Assembly: GCF_010389155.1 (NCBI RefSeq)
Contig: NC_057762.1
Span: forward strand, 62,001-126,000
Length of the DNA: 64,000 nt
Source: Erigeron canadensis
Taxonomy: Eukaryota > Streptophyta > Magnoliopsida > Asterales > Asteraceae
Direction: 5' to 3'
Shown: positions 63,000-64,000 of the stretch, one piece after another
Layout: every line of letters starts with the position of its first letter
Numbering within the stretch: position 1 is the first letter of the stretch
Notes under the pieces: model-generated
Seen by the model: only the letters and a program-made list of their open reading frames with translations
The model's database searches: none
Told to the model about the DNA's origin: nothing
Translations under genes and position numbers: made by a program

Positions 63000-64000
63000 A
63001 GAGATGAATTCGGCAAACCTAAACCTCAAAAGGTTTGGGTTCCCTTCAGAAACTAACCATCTTATTGTCTGATGTGCAGGGAGAACCAAGGAAGCCTATC
63101 AGTCTTTGGTATGTTAACAGTGGATGCTCTCGGCACATGACAGGGGACAAGAAAGTGTTGTCCAATTATGAAGATGTAAATGGTTCGAATGTTAGTTTTA
63201 CAGGACCCAAGGGCGGCAACATCTCGGGCCAAGGTGATGTTGTCAATGGGAAGATAACACTGGAGAAAGTCAATTATGTGGAACAACTATCACATAATTT
63301 ATTGAGTGCTTCTCAGATTTGTGACAAGGGTAATTATGTCCATTTTACTGAGAAAGAAGCACTTATTTTGAAACTAGGATATGTTATTCCTGAAGACTGG
63401 ATCCTGCTAAAAGCTCCTAGGAAGAGAGACATCTATGGCCTTGTGTTAGGTGTTGATGATCCAAAGGAGTCAGTTTGCTTATTGACGAAAGCAAACGAAT
63501 CTGAATCGTTGCCATGGCATAGAAGAATGGGACATATTAATTTCCGAAAGATGAATGATATTGTCAGACATGGTTTGGTTGAAGGTGTTCCCATGAAATG
63601 GTTTAAAATGGAAGAAAAATGTGTACCTTGTCTGAAAGGGAAACAGCAAAAGTCTGCCCATAAACCAAAGCAAGAAAATTCTATTGCCAGCCCATTTGAG
63701 CTACTTCACATGGATTTATTTGGTACTGTGAATGTAAGAAATATCGGTGGAATGTATTACTGTTTGGTGGTTACTGATGACTACTCGAGATTCTCATGGG
63801 TATTCTTTTGTCAATCGAAAGATGAGACTCCACAGATTTTGATGAACTTCTTTGTTAAAACTAAAAATCAGGAGTGATAACGGAACTGAATTTAAGAATA
63901 AGACATTGGAAGTCTTTTGTTTGTCCAAAGGAATCCAACATCAATTCAGTGCACCGTATGAACCACAACAGAATGGAGTTGCTGAAAGAAAGAATAGGAC
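63000..64000 (+). pseudogene. Copia protease, pre-integrase and integrase start (element G)
   Basis: Protease motif WYVNSGCSRHMTG at 63107-63145 has Asn in place of the catalytic Asp. HNLLSASQICDKG follows, then the GAG-pre-integrase HHCC (LPWHRRMGHINF, CVPCLKGKQQ) and the integrase core (FELLHMDLFGTV, VVTDDYSRFSWVFF). A frameshift near 63870 precedes the second DDE Asp (SDNGTEFKNKTLEVFC) and AERKNR at the window edge carries the Glu. Further 3' parts are outside the window. The inactive protease residue and the frameshift make this copy non-functional. Confidence 0.8.

Larger units (their letters stand above)
59264..64000 (+). mobile_element. Ty1/Copia element G, 5' two-thirds (runs off the window)
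   Basis: 5' LTR 59269-59940, PBS TGGTATCAAAGCC (59943-59955), leader with more TACGTCAGCACGA-like words, gag, linker, protease, GAG-pre-integrase and integrase up to the window edge. It interrupts the Gypsy protease. The 5' flank GTGAT (59264-59268) is the expected one side of a target duplication. LTR family equals that at 3654-4280. Confidence 0.85.

Overview
The window is plant nuclear DNA and consists almost entirely of LTR retrotransposons, many nested in one another and most broken. It is AT-rich, has no bacterial-style gene arrangement, and carries canonical plant retroelement signals: TG...CA LTR ends, tRNA-Met type primer sites (TGGTATCAGAGC), polypurine tracts, TATAAATA boxes and GT...AG splice sites. 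The mix of Athila, Tekay/Del-like, Reina-like and Tat/Ogre-like Ty3/Gypsy elements with Copia elements that carry an extra 3' ORF suggests a eudicot. An Asteraceae member is my best guess, because several ORFs resemble those I remember from composite genomes. That is inference, not proof. I found no convincing ordinary host gene, tRNA, rRNA or CRISPR array.

Layout. 1-5384: ends of at least four Copia elements. One on the + strand ends at 1195. Three on the - strand are stacked in one another (2342-5060). All carry or interrupt copies of one unrecognised 3' ORF. Helitron/MITE-like debris lies at 1208-2341 and 5203-5384. 5385-8606: low-information DNA, an unrecognised acidic frameshifted exon (minus), and the 3' end of a long Gypsy LTR (+). 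8607-14846 (minus): an ORF of a type found downstream of pol in some Copia elements. It is split by a complete 4.8-kb non-autonomous Tat/Ogre-like element (TR-GAG, 9291-14075, 5-bp TSD). A promoter-like leader follows to about 15.6 kb. 16751-25702 (minus): a Tekay-like Gypsy element with one 2.79-kb LTR, gag, a pol broken by premature stops, and a 269-bp remnant of the other LTR.

26295-30475: a non-coding LARD with 235-bp LTRs and a TSD. 30678-33038 (minus): a Copia integrase-RT-RNase H pseudogene cut by the 2.88-kb LTR of a + strand Gypsy element (33039-36642) that stops inside gag. 36643-57619 (+): a large Athila element with gag, pol, a spliced-looking env-position ORF and two 1.44-kb LTRs. 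It is interrupted by a young Reina-like chromovirus (39283-44645, minus, 404-bp LTRs, TSD ttgtg) and by a Tat-like solo LTR (about 53542-54536). 57716-59268: a further Gypsy gag-protease fragment, cut in its protease by a Copia element (59269 to the window end). That element has a complete 5' LTR, PBS, gag, protease and integrase start.

Insertion order can be read directly in several places: Reina into Athila gag, Copia into Gypsy protease, TR-GAG into the Copia-type ORF, and Gypsy LTR into Copia integrase. The most interesting unexplained structure is regulatory. Nearly every LTR family here carries its own cluster of short, often self-complementary motifs (TGACGTCA pairs, ACGAAGATAAACTTCGT, TGCGGCGCAC, CAAGATCGT, AAGATCTT). 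One of these motifs recurs in two unrelated Gypsy families. Also notable are the conserved 3' ORF of the Copia elements and a solo LTR bracketed by about 290-bp direct repeats instead of a 5-bp duplication.
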